A stretch of DNA of 64,000 bases from Desulfuromonadales bacterium (lineage in GTDB: Bacteria; Desulfobacterota; Desulfuromonadia; Geobacterales; Pseudopelobacteraceae), in assembly GCA_013377095.1 (NCBI GenBank), contig JACAAY010000001.1, positions 1 through 64,000 on the forward strand. The letters run 5' to 3'. Shown in pieces: positions 63,398 through 64,000 of the stretch. The notes beneath the pieces were generated by a model. That model made no database searches. It had not been told where the DNA came from and saw only the letters and a list, made by a program, of their open reading frames with translations. How positions within the stretch are numbered: the stretch's first letter is position 1; each line of letters starts with the position of its first letter. A program made the position numbers and the translations under genes.

Positions 63398-64000
63398 TCA
63401 AACCTCTTGATCTTGGGCGTAATAGAATTTTGCCTTCTTCATGGCCGTTGGCAGATCCAGGCCGGCATAGTCTTGAGCGATAAACCAGCGGCCATTGATA
63501 TCTCCATCAAGCACGGCACCCAGCAAAGCACCGGGGATCACACTTTCTACGGAATAGGGCGCGTTGGGACCTCCCATATCCGTCCTTACATAGCCTGGGC
63601 AGACGAGCGACATCATCACTCCTGTACCCTCAAGGCTGGGCGCCAGATCATGGACAAACTTGTTCAGGGCCGCCTTGCTGCAGGCATAGGCCATTTCACC
63701 CGGTCGTTTCTGGATAGTGCTGGAAATGTTGATCACTCGTCCGAAACCCCGCCGCATCATCGCAGGAATCAGGCGATAGCAGATCCGGATCGGCGCGATG
63801 GTATTGATGCTGAAATGGGCCTGGAAATCAGCCGATGCAATGTTCCAGGGATCGGCACCGCAAGGGAGCGATATCGCGGCGTTGTTGAACAGGAGATCTA
63901 TGGGAGGAAAATTGGCTTCCAGGTCATCCAGTAGTGCCTCTACCTCTTGCGGATCGCCAAGCTCGGCGGCAATAGGCAGTACCTCGACCCCCAGGCCGGC
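63398..64000 (-). CDS. Short-chain dehydrogenase/reductase, partial (5' end outside window)
   Basis: The last 200 residues of an SDR; the reading frame is open to the window end, so the start and the NAD(P)-binding TGxxxGIG motif lie outside. Seen here are the LLFNNAAISL strand (NNAG-type motif), the catalytic serine in RVINISSTIQ, the catalytic AYACSKAALNKF (YxxxK), and PGYVRTDMGG. An internal Met at 63760 is not the start. It probably oxidises or reduces a sugar or acyl precursor in the same pathway, being directly joined to the radical SAM gene downstream. Confidence 0.85.
   Translation of the reverse strand, partial: AGLGVEVLPIAAELGDPQEVEALLDDLEANFPPIDLLFNNAAISLPCGADPWNIASADFQAHFSINTIAPIRICYRLIPAMMRRGFGRVINISSTIQKRPGEMAYACSKAALNKFVHDLAPSLEGTGVMMSLVCPGYVRTDMGGPNAPYSVESVIPGALLGAVLDGDINGRWFIAQDYAGLDLPTAMKKAKFYYAQDQEV

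Noticed and set aside
63398-63760. A complete 120-residue SDR gene starting at the internal Met
   Set aside because: The frame continues upstream to the window end with the NNA motif, so the Met is internal.

Overview
The window reads as a chromosome segment of a Geobacter-like bacterium (Desulfuromonadia / Geobacterales, formerly Deltaproteobacteria). This is inferred from the gene neighbourhoods (hypFCDE, cydDC, smc-roadblock-ftsY, tolQRAB-pal, zapB-zapA-6S RNA-fau-rny-ymdB-tyrS), the moderate GC content and the protein style. No rRNA gene or other decisive marker is present, so the genus is not certain. The window is gene-dense. I found no tRNA, rRNA, CRISPR array, insertion sequence or integrase.

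Bases 1-10.9 kb are on the plus strand: the end of hypF, then hypC, hypD and hypE ([NiFe]-hydrogenase cofactor synthesis), a DUF188 protein, a tiny membrane protein, the cydD-cydC exporter pair, a release-factor-like rescue protein, a DHH phosphoesterase and a YbiT-like ABC-F protein. A bidirectional terminator at 10.86-10.91 kb closes this part, and everything after it is on the minus strand.

From 31 kb back to 10.9 kb (in minus-strand transcription order) lies housekeeping: trxB and a small acidic ORF; a nitrilase-family amidase; the Tol-Pal envelope system; a GCAxxG-type Cys protein and a metallo-beta-lactamase protein; smc, a roadblock-like protein and ftsY; zapB, zapA, a probable 6S RNA, fau, rny, ymdB, tyrS and an ABC-F protein; a cold-shock protein; and greB.

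From 64 kb back to 31 kb lies one long, almost gap-free minus-strand accessory block ending at a flagellin gene. It holds, in transcription order, an SDR (cut by the window end), a radical SAM enzyme, two B12-type radical SAM enzymes, two FkbM methyltransferases, an SGNH hydrolase, a third B12-type radical SAM enzyme, a carbamoyltransferase with a small overlapping partner, four more FkbM methyltransferases, a 1856-residue protein with three GT2 domains and TPRs, a TPR protein with a GT9-like and a GT41 domain, and a fused FkbM/CmoB-like methyltransferase. Flagellin follows under its own sigma-28-type promoter, then an unknown protein, flbT and flaF.

The most striking feature is that a Rossmann-like module (glycine-rich loop, a 'D-x-N-P/x-G' strand end, then a 'G-x-P-V/I' strand) appears to recur in eleven proteins of this block from four unrelated enzyme classes: six FkbM methyltransferases, three B12 radical SAM enzymes, one further radical SAM enzyme and one SGNH hydrolase. 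My working hypothesis is a flagellin (or other surface glycan) decoration system: the TPR glycosyltransferases build a glycan, and a bank of methyl-, carbamoyl- and possibly acyl-modifying enzymes works on it, held to a common carrier or substrate by the shared module. Part of the block is visibly AT-rich and it contains closely similar paralogues, so it looks mosaic and laterally acquired.
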